Below, piece after piece: positions 54,315 through 64,000 of a DNA stretch of 64,000 bases. Under the pieces are notes generated by a model, which had not been told where the DNA came from, made no database searches, and worked only from the letters and a program-made list of their open reading frames with translations. Origin of the DNA: Arthrobacter sp. CDRTa11 (GTDB lineage Bacteria; Actinomycetota; Actinomycetes; Actinomycetales; Micrococcaceae); contig NZ_CP044532.1 of NCBI RefSeq assembly GCF_026427775.1, forward strand, positions 1,364,001 to 1,428,000, given 5' to 3'. The first letter of the stretch is position 1; the number at the start of each line of letters is the position of its first letter. A program made the position numbers and the translations under genes.

Positions 54315-54373
54315 GCGTACCAGCCTACCCGCGCCGGCCGCCGTGTTTCGTGGCCGTCTTTGGTAGTCTTGTG

Positions 54374-54452
54374 GGGTCGCAACTGGCGTTGGGTGGCTAA
54401 CCACCAGGGAGCGGCAATCACGAAGACCACGGATCGTACGCCTGGGCCGAGG
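54374..54452 (+). promoter_or_regulatory. ZTP/ZMP riboswitch (pfl motif) upstream of glyA
   Basis: The + strand carries the pfl pattern: GGGTCGCAACTGGCGTT, a GGGTGGC..AACCACC stem with the conserved CAGGGAGC, a variable linker, and the 3' pseudoknot block CGCCTGGGCC. Known members sense the folate-stress alarmone ZTP/ZMP and switch on purine and one-carbon genes, and glyA is a usual target. A CCTTGATG / CATCAAAGG inverted repeat downstream (about 54482-54538) may be part of the expression platform. Confidence 0.85.
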
Positions 54453-54597
54453 GTCATGTTTTGCCGGACTTAGCTGCAGGCTCCTTGATGCAGCGCCTTC
54501 CTGCGCACTTATGCGCCCTGTCATCAAAGGGGTGCTGTGGTGCGCCAGCCGGTAGCCTGACCTTAGCAGTGCCCGTATCCCTAGCCAGGAGTTCTTC

Positions 54598-55896
54598 GTG
54601 ACTACAACAGCCACCACAACAGCCGCAGTCAGCAACCAGTCGCTGGCCGAGCTCGACCCCGAAATCGCCGCAGTCCTCGACCAGGAACTTGGCCGTCAGC
54701 GCGGCACCCTGGAAATGATCGCGTCCGAAAACTTCGCTCCGCGGGCCGTGATGGAAGCCCAGGGCTCCGTCCTGACCAACAAGTACGCCGAGGGCTACCC
54801 GGGCCGCCGCTACTACGGTGGCTGCGAATATGTTGATGTTGCCGAGCAGCTGGCCATCGACCGCGTCAAGGCCCTCTTCGGCGCCGAGTACGCCAACGTC
54901 CAGCCGCACTCCGGTGCCCAGGCCAACGCCGCGGCCCTCTCCGCCATGATCACTCCCGGCGACAAGATCCTTGGCCTGTCCCTGGCCCACGGCGGCCACC
55001 TGACCCACGGCATGAAGCTGAACTTCTCCGGCAAGCTCTACCAGGTTGCCGCCTACCAGGTTGAAGAAGACAACTTCCGGGTGGACATGGACAAGCTGCG
55101 CGAGCAGGCCATCGCCGAGAAGCCGCAGGTCATCATCGCCGGCTGGTCCGCCTACCCCCGCCACCTTGACTTCGCAGCCTTCCGCAGCATCGCCGATGAA
55201 GTGGGCGCGCTGCTCTGGACCGACATGGCGCACTTCGCCGGACTGGTGGCAGCAGGCCTGCACCCAAGCCCGGTGCCGCACTCCGACGTCGTCACCTCCA
55301 CCGTGCACAAGACCCTGGCCGGACCGCGTTCCGGCGTTATCCTGGCGAAGCAGGAGTGGGCCAAGAAGCTGAACTCGAACGTGTTCCCGGGCCAGCAGGG
55401 CGGCCCGCTGATGCACGTCATCGCTGCCAAGGCTGTGGCCTTTAAGATCGCCGGCACCGCTGAATTCAAGGAGCGCCAGGAGCGCGTGCTCGAAGGTGCC
55501 AAGATCATCGCCGACCGCCTCAACCAGGCCGATGTCGCCGATGCCGGCGTCTCCGTCCTCACCGGCGGCACTGACGTGCACCTGGTCCTCGTTGACCTGC
55601 GCAACTCCCAGCTGGACGGCCAGCAGGCCGAGGACCTCCTGCACTCCGTGGGTATCACCGTCAACCGCAACGCCGTGCCGTTCGACCCCCGCCCGCCGAT
55701 GGTCACCTCCGGGCTCCGCATCGGCACCCCCGCCCTGGCCACCCGCGGCTTCGGCGCCGAGGAGTTCACCGAAGTGGCGGACATCATCGCCACCGCGCTG
55801 AAGACCGGTGCGGCAACGGACGTGGACGCACTCCAGGCCCGCGTGGACAAGCTCGCCGCAGACTTCCCGCTCTACCCGCAGCACGAGCAGTGGTAA
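54598..55896 (+). CDS. glyA: Serine hydroxymethyltransferase
   Basis: PLP enzyme converting serine and THF to glycine and 5,10-methylene-THF. 432 residues with the characteristic [40 protein letters not shown], and the PLP-Lys region [16 protein letters not shown]. The GTG at 54598 follows CAGGAG. It is controlled by the upstream ZTP riboswitch, and folD follows after 8 nt, so the two make a one-carbon operon. Confidence 0.98.
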   Translation: MTTTATTTAAVSNQSLAELDPEIAAVLDQELGRQRGTLEMIASENFAPRAVMEAQGSVLTNKYAEGYPGRRYYGGCEYVDVAEQLAIDRVKALFGAEYANVQPHSGAQANAAALSAMITPGDKILGLSLAHGGHLTHGMKLNFSGKLYQVAAYQVEEDNFRVDMDKLREQAIAEKPQVIIAGWSAYPRHLDFAAFRSIADEVGALLWTDMAHFAGLVAAGLHPSPVPHSDVVTSTVHKTLAGPRSGVILAKQEWAKKLNSNVFPGQQGGPLMHVIAAKAVAFKIAGTAEFKERQERVLEGAKIIADRLNQADVADAGVSVLTGGTDVHLVLVDLRNSQLDGQQAEDLLHSVGITVNRNAVPFDPRPPMVTSGLRIGTPALATRGFGAEEFTEVADIIATALKTGAATDVDALQARVDKLAADFPLYPQHEQW

Positions 55897-55904
55897 ACCC
55901 GTCC

Positions 55905-56816
55905 ATGACCCAGACCGCGAAGATCCTTGACGGCAAGGCAGCCGCTGCAGCCATCAAATCCGAGCTGGCTGACCGTGTGGCGGCCCTGAAAACCCGTGGC
56001 GTTACCCCTGGCATCGCCACGGTGCTCGTGGGCGCTGACCCTGCCTCCCAGCTGTATGTGTCCATGAAGCACAAGCAGTCCATGGAAATCGGGATGAACT
56101 CGATCCAGCGTGAGCTGCCGGCAGATGCCACCCAGGCGCAGGTTGAGGCCCTCATTGATGACCTCAATGCGGACCCCGCCTGCCACGGTTACATCGTGCA
56201 GCTGCCGCTGCCCAAGCACCTGGACACCGACGCCATCCTTGAGCGGATTGACCCCGCCAAGGACGCCGACGGCCTGCATCCGACCAACCTTGGCCGGCTG
56301 GTGCTCAATGTCAACGGCGAGATCACCTCACCGCTGCCGTGCACGCCCCGCGGCGTCATCGAACTCCTGGAGCGCAACGGCTACAGCCTGGCGGGCAAGC
56401 ATGTGGTGGTGGTGGGCCGTGGCGTCACGATCGGCCGCTCGATCGGTCTGCTGCTCACCCGGCGGGCCGTGAACGCCACCGTGACCCTGACGCACACCGG
56501 GACCAAGAACCTCTCGGAGCTGCTGCGGCAGGCGGACGTCATTGTGGGCGCGGCAGGTGCCAAGCACATCGTCAAGGCAGCGGACGTGAAGCCTGGCGCA
56601 GCCCTGCTGGACGTCGGTGTCACCCGCGAAACCGACCCCGAGACGGGCAAGAGCAAGGTCCAGGGCGACATCGATCCGGCTGCTGCCGAGGTGGCCGGGT
56701 GGATTTCGCCCAACCCCGGCGGCGTCGGACCCATGACCGTGGCCCTGCTGATGACCAACGTGGTGGAAGCCGCGGAACGCCAAGTGGCACAGAAAAGCGG
56801 CTCGGGCATCGCCTAG
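55905..56816 (+). CDS. folD: Methylenetetrahydrofolate dehydrogenase/cyclohydrolase
   Basis: Interconverts 5,10-methylene-, methenyl- and 10-formyl-THF. 303 residues with the active Lys in [33 protein letters not shown] and [14 protein letters not shown] (NADP loop), and [18 protein letters not shown] 55905 lies 8 nt after glyA. A strong terminator follows. With glyA, purU, purN and purH in the same window, it supplies and balances formyl-THF for purines. Confidence 0.97.
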   Translation: MTQTAKILDGKAAAAAIKSELADRVAALKTRGVTPGIATVLVGADPASQLYVSMKHKQSMEIGMNSIQRELPADATQAQVEALIDDLNADPACHGYIVQLPLPKHLDTDAILERIDPAKDADGLHPTNLGRLVLNVNGEITSPLPCTPRGVIELLERNGYSLAGKHVVVVGRGVTIGRSIGLLLTRRAVNATVTLTHTGTKNLSELLRQADVIVGAAGAKHIVKAADVKPGAALLDVGVTRETDPETGKSKVQGDIDPAAAEVAGWISPNPGGVGPMTVALLMTNVVEAAERQVAQKSGSGIA

Positions 56817-56838
56817 CACTGGGTAAGAACTGTAACGC

Positions 56839-56892
56839 CCGACGGCGGCGCTGCACCTTTCACGGAAGGTGCGGCGCCGCCGTCGGACTTTT
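56839..56892 (+). terminator. glyA-folD terminator
   Basis: A near-perfect hairpin: CCGACGGCGGCGC (56839 on) pairs with GCGCCGCCGTCGG (ending 56886), with an inner GCACCTT/AAGGTGC stem, followed by ACTTTT. Confidence 0.92.
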
Positions 56893-56973
56893 AACCGCCC
56901 GCGCTGTTCAGCCTCACGTGAACGTTCACTCAAAGCCCTTCCGCATTCCAGAGTGCTCCACTAGTCTGCTGAG

Positions 56974-57948
56974 GTGCACAATGAAGCCATCCTCTCCTCC
57001 AATACGTCAGCCGGCCCCATGAAGCAGCAAGCGGTGATTGCAGCGGAAAACCTGAGGAAGACGTACGGGGATCTGGCCGCCGTCGATGGCATTTCCTTCA
57101 GCGTTCTGGCGGGGGAGTCCTTCGGGCTGCTGGGCCCCAACGGCGCCGGCAAGTCCACCACCATGAAAATGATCGGCGGTGTCACGCAGCGCACCTCCGG
57201 GACGTTGAGCATCATGGGCCTGGATCCGGACAGCCACGGGCCCGAGGTCCGGGCGCACCTCGGGGTGGTGCCGCAGCAGGACAATCTGGACGAGGAACTG
57301 CGGGTGCGGGAGAACCTGCTGGTTTACGGCCGCTACTTTGGTTTGCCCATGAGCTACCTGAAGCCCAAAGCCGACGAGCTGCTGGAGTTTGCCCAGCTCA
57401 CGGACAAGGCGAAGTCCAAGGTGGATGCCCTTTCAGGCGGCATGAAGCGCCGCCTGACCATCGCCCGATCGTTGATAAATGAGCCGCGGATCCTGCTGCT
57501 GGACGAACCCACCACCGGGCTGGATCCGCAGGCCCGGCATATCCTGTGGGACCGGCTGTTCCGTCTCAAGGAGCAGGGCGTCACGCTGATCCTCACCACG
57601 CATTACATGGACGAGGCCGAGCAGCTGTGCGACCGGCTGATTGTTGTGGACAAGGGCCGGATTATGGCTGAAGGCTCGCCTGCCCAGCTGATCCGGGAAC
57701 ATTCCACCCGGGAGGTCCTGGAGTTGCGGTTCGGCTCCGAGCGCAACTCCACCATTGGCCCGGAGCTGAAGGGAATCGGCGAACGGCTTGAGTCGCTGCC
57801 GGACCGGGTGTTGATTTACGCGCACGACGGCGAGGCGGCCCTTGAGCAGGTGGCGTCCCGCGGCCTGCGGCCACTGACTTCGTTGGTGCGCAGGTCCTCG
57901 CTGGAGGACGTGTTCCTCCGGCTCACCGGCAGGAGCCTCGTTGAGTGA
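56974..57948 (+). CDS. ABC-2 exporter ATPase (DrrA-like)
   Basis: 324 residues. Walker A GPNGAGKST, Q-loop VPQQDNL, signature LSGGMKRRLTIARS, Walker B ILLLDEPTTGLD and H-loop TTHYMDEAE, with a C-terminal DrrA-type extension. It drives the two ABC-2 permeases that follow, probably as a multidrug or lipid exporter. Start is uncertain: the GTG at 56974 gives the full frame, but a methionine 15 codons later (57019) is closer to the first conserved strand; neither has a good ribosome binding site. Overlaps the next gene by 8 nt. Confidence 0.93.
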   Translation: MHNEAILSSNTSAGPMKQQAVIAAENLRKTYGDLAAVDGISFSVLAGESFGLLGPNGAGKSTTMKMIGGVTQRTSGTLSIMGLDPDSHGPEVRAHLGVVPQQDNLDEELRVRENLLVYGRYFGLPMSYLKPKADELLEFAQLTDKAKSKVDALSGGMKRRLTIARSLINEPRILLLDEPTTGLDPQARHILWDRLFRLKEQGVTLILTTHYMDEAEQLCDRLIVVDKGRIMAEGSPAQLIREHSTREVLELRFGSERNSTIGPELKGIGERLESLPDRVLIYAHDGEAALEQVASRGLRPLTSLVRRSSLEDVFLRLTGRSLVE

Positions 57949-58813
57949 GTCATCGGGTTCCACCGGAACTGCCCGTCCCCCCGGCCTGACCGCCACCGTC
58001 CGGGCTCACAGCCCGGAGGTCTCCGCAGCCAAGGCCCGGAGATGGGGTGCCTTCTACTATGCCGAGCAGGTGATCCGGGTGTTGTGGGGGTATGGCTGGT
58101 CCATCCTGATGTACAGCGTGGGCCAGCCAGTGGCCTACCTGTTCGCGATGGGGGTGGGCCTGGCAACCCTCGTGGAAGCCGAAAGCGAGGCTTTCGGCGG
58201 GGTCAGCTACCTGGCCTTCATCGCCCCTGCGCTCCTGGTGTCCGCGGCCGTCATGACGGCGGCCAACGAGTTCACCTTCCCGGTGATGGCCGGCTTCAAG
58301 TGGCGCCGGACCTACTACGGTCCGCACGCCTCGCCGCTGACACCGGAGCAGATCGCGGCCGGACACATCATTGCCGTGACGCTGCGTTTCCTGGTGCAGT
58401 CGGCCATCTATTTTGTTGCCGTGGCGCTATTTGGAGCGTCCCCCGGTGGCTGGGGGTGGGTCAGCGTGCTGGTGGCAACTGTGGCAGGGCTGTCCTTCGG
58501 ATTGCCCCTGATGGCCTACTCGGCGTCGCTCAAGGAGGACAAGGGACAGTTCGCCCTGGTCATGCGGTTCATCGTGATGCCATTGTTCCTGTTCTCTGGT
58601 ACCTTCTTCCCCCTGGACACCCTTCCGCTGGCCGTTCGTTGGATCGGCTGGATCTCTCCCATCTGGCACGGCACTGAGCTGGGCCGGGTCTTCACGTACG
58701 GCTACCAGGAACCACCGCTGCTTACCGTTGTGCACATTGTGGTCCTGGTGGCGCTCGCCGTGCTGGGCTGGATCCTCACCAAGCAGCAGTTCGTCAAAAG
58801 GATGGGTCAATGA
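57941..58813 (+). CDS. ABC-2 exporter permease (DrrB-like), first
   Basis: 290 residues with six hydrophobic helices (FIAPALLVSAAVMTAANEF, FLVQSAIYFVAVALFG and others) and the ABC-2 pattern LFLFSGTFFPLDTLP and WISPIWHGTELGR. TTG 57941 is the most likely start: AGGAG lies about 5 nt upstream; the overlap with the ATPase indicates coupling. It pairs with the next permease. Confidence 0.92.
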   Translation: MSESSGSTGTARPPGLTATVRAHSPEVSAAKARRWGAFYYAEQVIRVLWGYGWSILMYSVGQPVAYLFAMGVGLATLVEAESEAFGGVSYLAFIAPALLVSAAVMTAANEFTFPVMAGFKWRRTYYGPHASPLTPEQIAAGHIIAVTLRFLVQSAIYFVAVALFGASPGGWGWVSVLVATVAGLSFGLPLMAYSASLKEDKGQFALVMRFIVMPLFLFSGTFFPLDTLPLAVRWIGWISPIWHGTELGRVFTYGYQEPPLLTVVHIVVLVALAVLGWILTKQQFVKRMGQ

Positions 58814-59643
58814 GCGTCCTCACCGGTGGCCACAGCGTCACCGAAGACGCGCGCAACAGAAGGTTCGGGCCGCTGTATTCCCGCAATTCCAAAGCGGTGA
58901 TCTCACGTGGCCTGATGGCCACCAAAAGCAGCAACTGGCTGGTGATGCTCTCCGGCTTCTTCGAGCCCGTGCTCTTCCTGATCTCGATGGGAGTCGGCCT
59001 CGGGCCCATCGTAGGGGCGGTGCAGGGGCCGGGCGGTGAAGAGATCAGCTACGCCGCCTACATCGCACCGGCACTGCTGGCTGTCTCCGCCATGAACGGA
59101 GCGGTCTACGACTCCACGTGGAACGTCTTCTTCAAGATGAACTTCGCCAAGCTGTACCAGGGGATGCTCTATACCTCCCTGGGACCGCTGGACGTTGCCA
59201 TGGGCGAGATCTTCCTGGCCCTCCTGCGCGGCGCCCTGTATGCCACGGGTTTCACCGCTGTGTTGGGCATAATGGGCCTGATTACCACGCCCTGGGCCAT
59301 CCTGATGATTCCGGCATCGCTGCTGATCGCTTTTGGATTCGCCAGCATGGGCATGGGCATCACAAGCTTCCTGAAGACGTTCCAGCAGATGGACTGGATC
59401 AACTTCATCATGCTGCCCATGTTCCTGTTCAGCGCCACGTTCTATCCGCTGAGCGTCTACCCCCAGGCCATCCAGTGGCTCATCCAGGCCATGCCGCTCT
59501 GGCACGGCGTGGAGTTGCTGCGGCAGATCAGCGTGGGTACGTTCACCCCGGCCACGGCCATCCACATCGGCTACTACCTGGTAATGACCGCGCTTGGCAT
59601 GCTGCTGACCACGGCCCGGCTGCGGAAACTGTTCCTCAAGTAA
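58810..59643 (+). CDS. ABC-2 exporter permease (DrrB-like), second
   Basis: 277 residues, six helices, with the same FLFSATFYPLSVYPQAIQW and PLWHGVELLRQ blocks as its partner. Overlaps the first permease as ATGA. Two dissimilar half-channels indicate a heterodimeric exporter. Palindrome D starts 19 nt after the TAA. Confidence 0.93.
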   Translation: MSVLTGGHSVTEDARNRRFGPLYSRNSKAVISRGLMATKSSNWLVMLSGFFEPVLFLISMGVGLGPIVGAVQGPGGEEISYAAYIAPALLAVSAMNGAVYDSTWNVFFKMNFAKLYQGMLYTSLGPLDVAMGEIFLALLRGALYATGFTAVLGIMGLITTPWAILMIPASLLIAFGFASMGMGITSFLKTFQQMDWINFIMLPMFLFSATFYPLSVYPQAIQWLIQAMPLWHGVELLRQISVGTFTPATAIHIGYYLVMTALGMLLTTARLRKLFLK

Positions 59644-59661
59644 CCCGCCGCTCTCCTTCCC

Positions 59662-59723
59662 CAACTAGGTAGCCCTATCTGTCGTTATGGGGGCCGAAAA
59701 CGACAGATAGCGCTACCCAGTTG
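59662..59723. repeat. 62-nt dispersed palindrome, copy D
   Basis: Starts CAACTAGGTAGCCCTA and ends TAGCGCTACCCAGTTG, with the variable triplet TCT/AGA as in copy A. Mismatches are at 59667, 59674 and 59687. Located between the exporter operon and a small membrane protein gene. Confidence 0.92.
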
Positions 59724-59802
59724 TGAGGGGAGGGTGTTCGAGGGCTGTTCGCCGGGGGTGGAAGGGTCCTTGGCCCCCTGCGGCGTTTGAGACAATGGAC
59801 GC

Positions 59803-60366
59803 ATGCGCTCCCTGGGTACCCCTCAATCTGCCTCCAACCCCGCCAAGGGCGGGTTCTCCCTGCTCCGTATCAGCGGCCCGGGAATGATGATCTTTGTCAT
59901 CGCTTTCCTGGTGGCCGTGATCTTCGCGGCCAACCAGAACGACGTCGTGGGCTGGATTGTTGCCATCATCGCCATGTTCTGGCTGCTCCTGGCCTGCTTT
60001 GTGGTCTTCAGCATCCAAAAGGCCGCCAAAAAGGCCGGTGCCAAGCTGGCTGAAGCCCAAAACGCCTTCAACAGCGCAACCGGACGCGCGCCGTCGTCGT
60101 CCTCGGCTGACCACGGCGGCACCCGGGTGGTGGCGGAGCGGTCCGAAGCTGACGAAGTCCGCGACCTGAAGCTGGACCATTCGTTCAAGATCGTGCAGGT
60201 GCAGATCCGGGTGGTGGAGCAGGAGCGCGCCAAGGGGGAGGCAGCCGACCAGGATACCATCCGCCGAGCCCTGGAAACCATTGAAATCACCGCCACGAAC
60301 GCCCGCGACATGATCAGGTCCTCCGGCGGCACCGGGGACCCGGTCAGCGGAACCATCATCGACTAG
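59803..60366 (+). CDS. Hypothetical small membrane protein with helical tail
   Basis: 187 residues. Two transmembrane helices (MMIFVIAFLVAVIFAA and IVAIIAMFWLLLACFVVF) are followed by a Lys/Ala helix (QKAAKKAGAKLAEAQNAF), a Ser/Gly linker, and a charged domain of about 65 residues (KIVQVQIRVVEQERAKG) that may be helical. No named family. The ATG at 59803 lies close to an out-of-frame ATG; no strong ribosome binding site is visible. Near-contiguous with xthA. Confidence 0.78.
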   Translation: MRSLGTPQSASNPAKGGFSLLRISGPGMMIFVIAFLVAVIFAANQNDVVGWIVAIIAMFWLLLACFVVFSIQKAAKKAGAKLAEAQNAFNSATGRAPSSSSADHGGTRVVAERSEADEVRDLKLDHSFKIVQVQIRVVEQERAKGEAADQDTIRRALETIEITATNARDMIRSSGGTGDPVSGTIID

Positions 60367-60376
60367 AGTGGAGCGG

Positions 60377-61210
60377 GTGAGCTCGGCATTGAAGAAGGAC
60401 CACCTTCGCATCGCATCTGTCAACGTTAACGGTCTTCGGGCTGCCTACAAGAACGGCATGGCGGCATGGCTTGAGCCGCGCGAGGTGGACATTCTGTGCC
60501 TCCAGGAAGTCCGGGCGCCGGACGCGATCGTGCGCCAGCTGCTCGGTGACGGCTGGCACATCCTGCACGCCGAAGCGGAAGCCAAGGGCCGCGCCGGCGT
60601 AGCCATTGCTTCCCGGGAAGAGCCGCTGGAGACCCGTAACGGCATCGGTGATGACTATTTCGCCACCGCGGGGCGCTGGGTGGAGGCTGATTTCCGGATT
60701 CCCGACGCCGGAGGGAACCCCGTGCAGCTTACTGTCGCCAGCGCCTATGTCCACTCGGGCGAGGTGGGAACTGCCAAGCAAGTGGACAAGTACCGCTTCC
60801 TGGATGCCATGACCACCCGCCTGCCTGAACTGACCAAGCACAGCGACCACGCCCTGGTGGTGGGTGACCTCAATGTTGGCCACACCGAGCTGGATATCAG
60901 GAACTGGAAGGGCAACGTCAAGAAAGCCGGCTTCCTCCCTGACGAACGGGCCTATTTTGACCGCTTCTTCGGTGACGAGATCGGCTGGAAGGATGTCCAC
61001 AGGGGCCTCGCGGGCAGCGTCGACGGCCCGTACACCTGGTGGTCCCAGCGCGGGCAGGCATTCGACAATGACACCGGCTGGCGCATCGACTACCACCTGG
61101 CCACACCCGAACTTGCGGCCGCCGCCTTCTCGGCAGTCGTGGACCGGGCCGCCTCGTGGGACACACGCTTCTCTGACCATGCACCGCTGGTAGTGGACTA
61201 CCGGCTCTAG
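60377..61210 (+). CDS. xthA: Exodeoxyribonuclease III (AP endonuclease)
   Basis: About 277 residues, DNA repair nuclease of the exonuclease III/EEP fold: SVNVNGLRAAYKNGM, the metal Glu in CLQEVRAPD, GDLNVGHTELD, WKGN, and the final SDHAPLVVDY with the catalytic His. The start is a GTG; 60368 and 60377 are both possible, and neither has ideal ribosome binding site spacing. Runs into trpS after 18 nt, so co-transcription is likely. Confidence 0.95.
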   Translation: MSSALKKDHLRIASVNVNGLRAAYKNGMAAWLEPREVDILCLQEVRAPDAIVRQLLGDGWHILHAEAEAKGRAGVAIASREEPLETRNGIGDDYFATAGRWVEADFRIPDAGGNPVQLTVASAYVHSGEVGTAKQVDKYRFLDAMTTRLPELTKHSDHALVVGDLNVGHTELDIRNWKGNVKKAGFLPDERAYFDRFFGDEIGWKDVHRGLAGSVDGPYTWWSQRGQAFDNDTGWRIDYHLATPELAAAAFSAVVDRAASWDTRFSDHAPLVVDYRL

Positions 61211-61216
61211 ACCTAA

Positions 61217-62374
<1,158 letters not shown>

Positions 62375-62378
62375 CCCG

Positions 62379-62972
62379 ATGCCGGCCTCCAGCAGTGTCA
62401 GTGAAGGAATGAGCGTAGGCGTCATTCTTGGATTTCCCCCTGCCATCGCCGAGGAACTCCAGCGATGGCGGGCGTCCTTCGGGGATCCCATGGCGGGTGT
62501 TGTCCCTGCCCACATCACGCTGGTCACCACAACTCCCACCCTGGACTGGGAGGCAACACATGCCCATGTGCGGGAGGTGGCCCGGCGGCAGGCGCCGTTT
62601 ATGGTCACGATCGCCGGAACCGGATCGTTCCGGCCGGTGTCGCCCGTGGTGTTTATCAATGTTGAGGAAGGCTTCGGCGAGTGCGTAGACCTGCACGAGA
62701 AACTCCAGACCGGCCCACTTGAGAGGGACCTGCCCTTTTCCTACCATCCGCATGTGACCATCGCCCACGATGTCGCTCCGGAAAGCCTCGATGAAGCCGA
62801 AACGGTGCTCAAGGACTACAGGGCAACCTTCCCCGTGGTTAGCATGGGACTTTACGAGCACGATGCCAACGGCATCTGGCAGCTACGGGAAGAGCTGGAC
62901 TTTGGGACCGAAACCGACGACGACGCCCCCGCCTTCTCAGCCGACGCCGACGGAGCCACCGCTTCCCACTGA
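62379..62972 (+). CDS. 2'-5' RNA ligase-like (2H phosphoesterase) protein
   Basis: 197 residues. Two 2H motifs: PAHITLV at about residue 46 and HPHVTIAHD at about 125, the HxT pair of LigT/CPDase-type enzymes. A C-terminal acidic low-complexity tail (DDDAPAFSADADG) is unusual. ATG 62379 starts 4 nt after trpS; an ATG 10 codons on (62409) is an alternative. Substrate unknown, possibly tRNA-derived 2',3'-cyclic phosphates. Confidence 0.88.
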   Translation: MPASSSVSEGMSVGVILGFPPAIAEELQRWRASFGDPMAGVVPAHITLVTTTPTLDWEATHAHVREVARRQAPFMVTIAGTGSFRPVSPVVFINVEEGFGECVDLHEKLQTGPLERDLPFSYHPHVTIAHDVAPESLDEAETVLKDYRATFPVVSMGLYEHDANGIWQLREELDFGTETDDDAPAFSADADGATASH

Positions 62973-63009
62973 CCTTGCCCAGCTAAGGCTTGCGGCCATT
63001 CGAAAGCGA

Positions 63010-64000
63010 ATGGAATGGGGAAAGGCCAGGCGATCCAACAAGGGTCCTGCAGCGAGTTTGCTGGCCATGATGCAATGGCTGGCGGCAAGGCTCAGCACAC
63101 TGCGGCCGGTCAGGGCATGGCAGCACTACAACCTCCAGCGTGGTCCGCTCCTGAGCGCTGGCATCGGTTTCAGGATGTTCTTCTCCATCACCGGCCTCCT
63201 GACCACGGGGTTCTCCGTTGCCGGGCTGGTGCTTCGGGGCCAACCTGCGCTCCTGGAACAGGCGATCAACACGGTTGCCCAGAGCGCGCCGGGGCTGCTC
63301 AAGGTGGACGGCGGCGAGGGCCTGGTGGACCCGGCAGAGCTGCTGAATCCCGAGGGACTGGGCTGGGCGGCGGTGATCGCCGGTGTTGTCACGTTCGTCA
63401 TCTCCCTCGGCTGGATCGACGGCATCCGGGCAGGGCTGCGGGTGGTCATGCAGCTGCCGCCCCCCAGGACCAACCCCGTGCTGCTCAAGCTGCGCGACGC
63501 CGGAACACTGTTGCTGCTGGGCGTCGCCGTGGTGATCAGCGCCGGAGCCTCCCTGGTCTTTGGCACTGCCGCAGGGTGGGTGGCGGATTTCCTGCGGCTC
63601 GATCCGTTGCTGGCAGGACCGCTCACGACGTCAGTAAAAATCGGCGTCCCGCTGGTTTTGAGCTGGGTCACCGCCTTCATCATGTTCCGCCTGGCTGCCG
63701 GCCTGAAGCTGTCCCGGCGGGCACTCCTGGAGGGGACAATCCTTGCCGCGGTGGGCACCACAGTGCTCCAGGTCTTCAGCACCGAACTGCTCGCCGGGGC
63801 TGGGCGGAATCCCATCCTGGCGCCGTTCGCCATCATCATTGGGCTGTTGATTTGGTTCAACCTGGTCAGCCAGGTTTACCTGGTTTCCGCAGGCTGGGCA
63901 GCGATCCGTGAAGAAGACCTCAGGAGCGTTCCCGCTGTGCATGAAAAGGTCCGCTGGGGGCCGCGGCAGGTCCAGCCTGGCAAGGTCCCCGTAGAGCATG
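63010..64000 (+). CDS. YihY/BrkB-family membrane protein, 5' part
   Basis: Open to the window end (330 codons). The first ~30 residues are basic and then amphipathic; the membrane part has helices such as SAGIGFRMFFSITGLLTTGF and WVTAFIMFRLAAG, with RNPILAPFAIIIGLLIWFN near the end. The pattern fits the YihY family (formerly annotated as RNase BN). The ATG at 63010 lacks a clear ribosome binding site. The same frame remains open upstream through the end of the previous gene and would allow a TTG at 62902 (GGGAAGAG upstream) adding about 36 residues rich in Pro and Thr, then LAQLRLAAIRKR. Confidence 0.85.
   Translation, partial: MEWGKARRSNKGPAASLLAMMQWLAARLSTLRPVRAWQHYNLQRGPLLSAGIGFRMFFSITGLLTTGFSVAGLVLRGQPALLEQAINTVAQSAPGLLKVDGGEGLVDPAELLNPEGLGWAAVIAGVVTFVISLGWIDGIRAGLRVVMQLPPPRTNPVLLKLRDAGTLLLLGVAVVISAGASLVFGTAAGWVADFLRLDPLLAGPLTTSVKIGVPLVLSWVTAFIMFRLAAGLKLSRRALLEGTILAAVGTTVLQVFSTELLAGAGRNPILAPFAIIIGLLIWFNLVSQVYLVSAGWAAIREEDLRSVPAVHEKVRWGPRQVQPGKVPVEH

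Overview
The window is high-GC actinobacterial chromosome, most likely Arthrobacter, Pseudarthrobacter or a close relative in the Micrococcaceae. This is inferred from codon bias, the monomeric NADP isocitrate dehydrogenase, the perM-purN-purH gene order also seen in mycobacteria, a sortase-type LAKTG surface protein, and the PRC-barrel/DUF2382 and GlsB stress proteins. No rRNA, tRNA, insertion sequence, prophage or CRISPR array was seen. Most of it is ordinary chromosome with several small accessory islands.

Layout. 1-6 kb: the 5' part of ctaD, a gluconate locus (gntR, gntK, gntP), a TfoX-like gene, and a MarR regulator divergent from an alpha/beta hydrolase that lacks its nucleophilic serine. 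6-10.7 kb: a His-rich duplicated small protein, membrane protein, SDR, lipoprotein and RibD-C reductase. 10.7-17.2 kb: a c-di-GMP block, with a hybrid kinase translationally coupled to a receiver-GGDEF protein plus a PAS-PAS-GGDEF-EAL protein. 17.4-24.4 kb: envelope and stress genes (GlsB, UDP-sugar dehydrogenase, GT4 glycosyltransferase, an unlisted 28-codon gene, a Pro-rich secreted protein, PRC-barrel), an HNH nuclease and a DUF4383 protein. 24.7-31.5 kb: perM, purN, a DUF559-type nuclease bracketed by palindromes, an MFS transporter and purH. 31.6-37 kb: a secreted serine protease and a complete SsuABC/TauABC-like importer divergent from a MarR regulator. 37-45.8 kb: icd, a Ser/Thr kinase coupled to a lipoprotein, a tandem-repeat LAKTG protein, a second Pro-rich secreted protein and an oxidoreductase. 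46-52 kb: a PucR locus with nitrilase, APC permease and an IaaM-like flavoenzyme. 52-57 kb: gamma-carbonic anhydrase, methyltransferase and a one-carbon block (purU, ZTP riboswitch, glyA, folD). 57-64 kb: an ABC exporter, xthA, trpS, a 2H phosphoesterase and a truncated YihY gene.

How genes work together: GntP/GntK import and phosphorylate gluconate under GntR. purN, purH, purU, glyA and folD share 10-formyl-THF and glycine/serine metabolism, and the ZTP riboswitch ties glyA to folate/purine stress. The PucR locus could take an aromatic amino acid through an arylacetamide to an arylacetate, which would be an indole-3-acetamide-type auxin route if tryptophan is the substrate.

The most unusual signals are: (i) four exactly 62-nt dispersed palindromes whose stems change in a compensatory way, two of which supply the stop codon of a gene and two of which bracket a DUF559 nuclease gene; (ii) an identical nine-residue C-terminus (SFDPGSSPD) on two otherwise divergent secreted Pro-rich proteins, kept despite synonymous codon changes; (iii) a 28-residue gene with a strong ribosome binding site downstream of one of them; and (iv) a compact structured element between the LAKTG protein and the Ser/Thr kinase.
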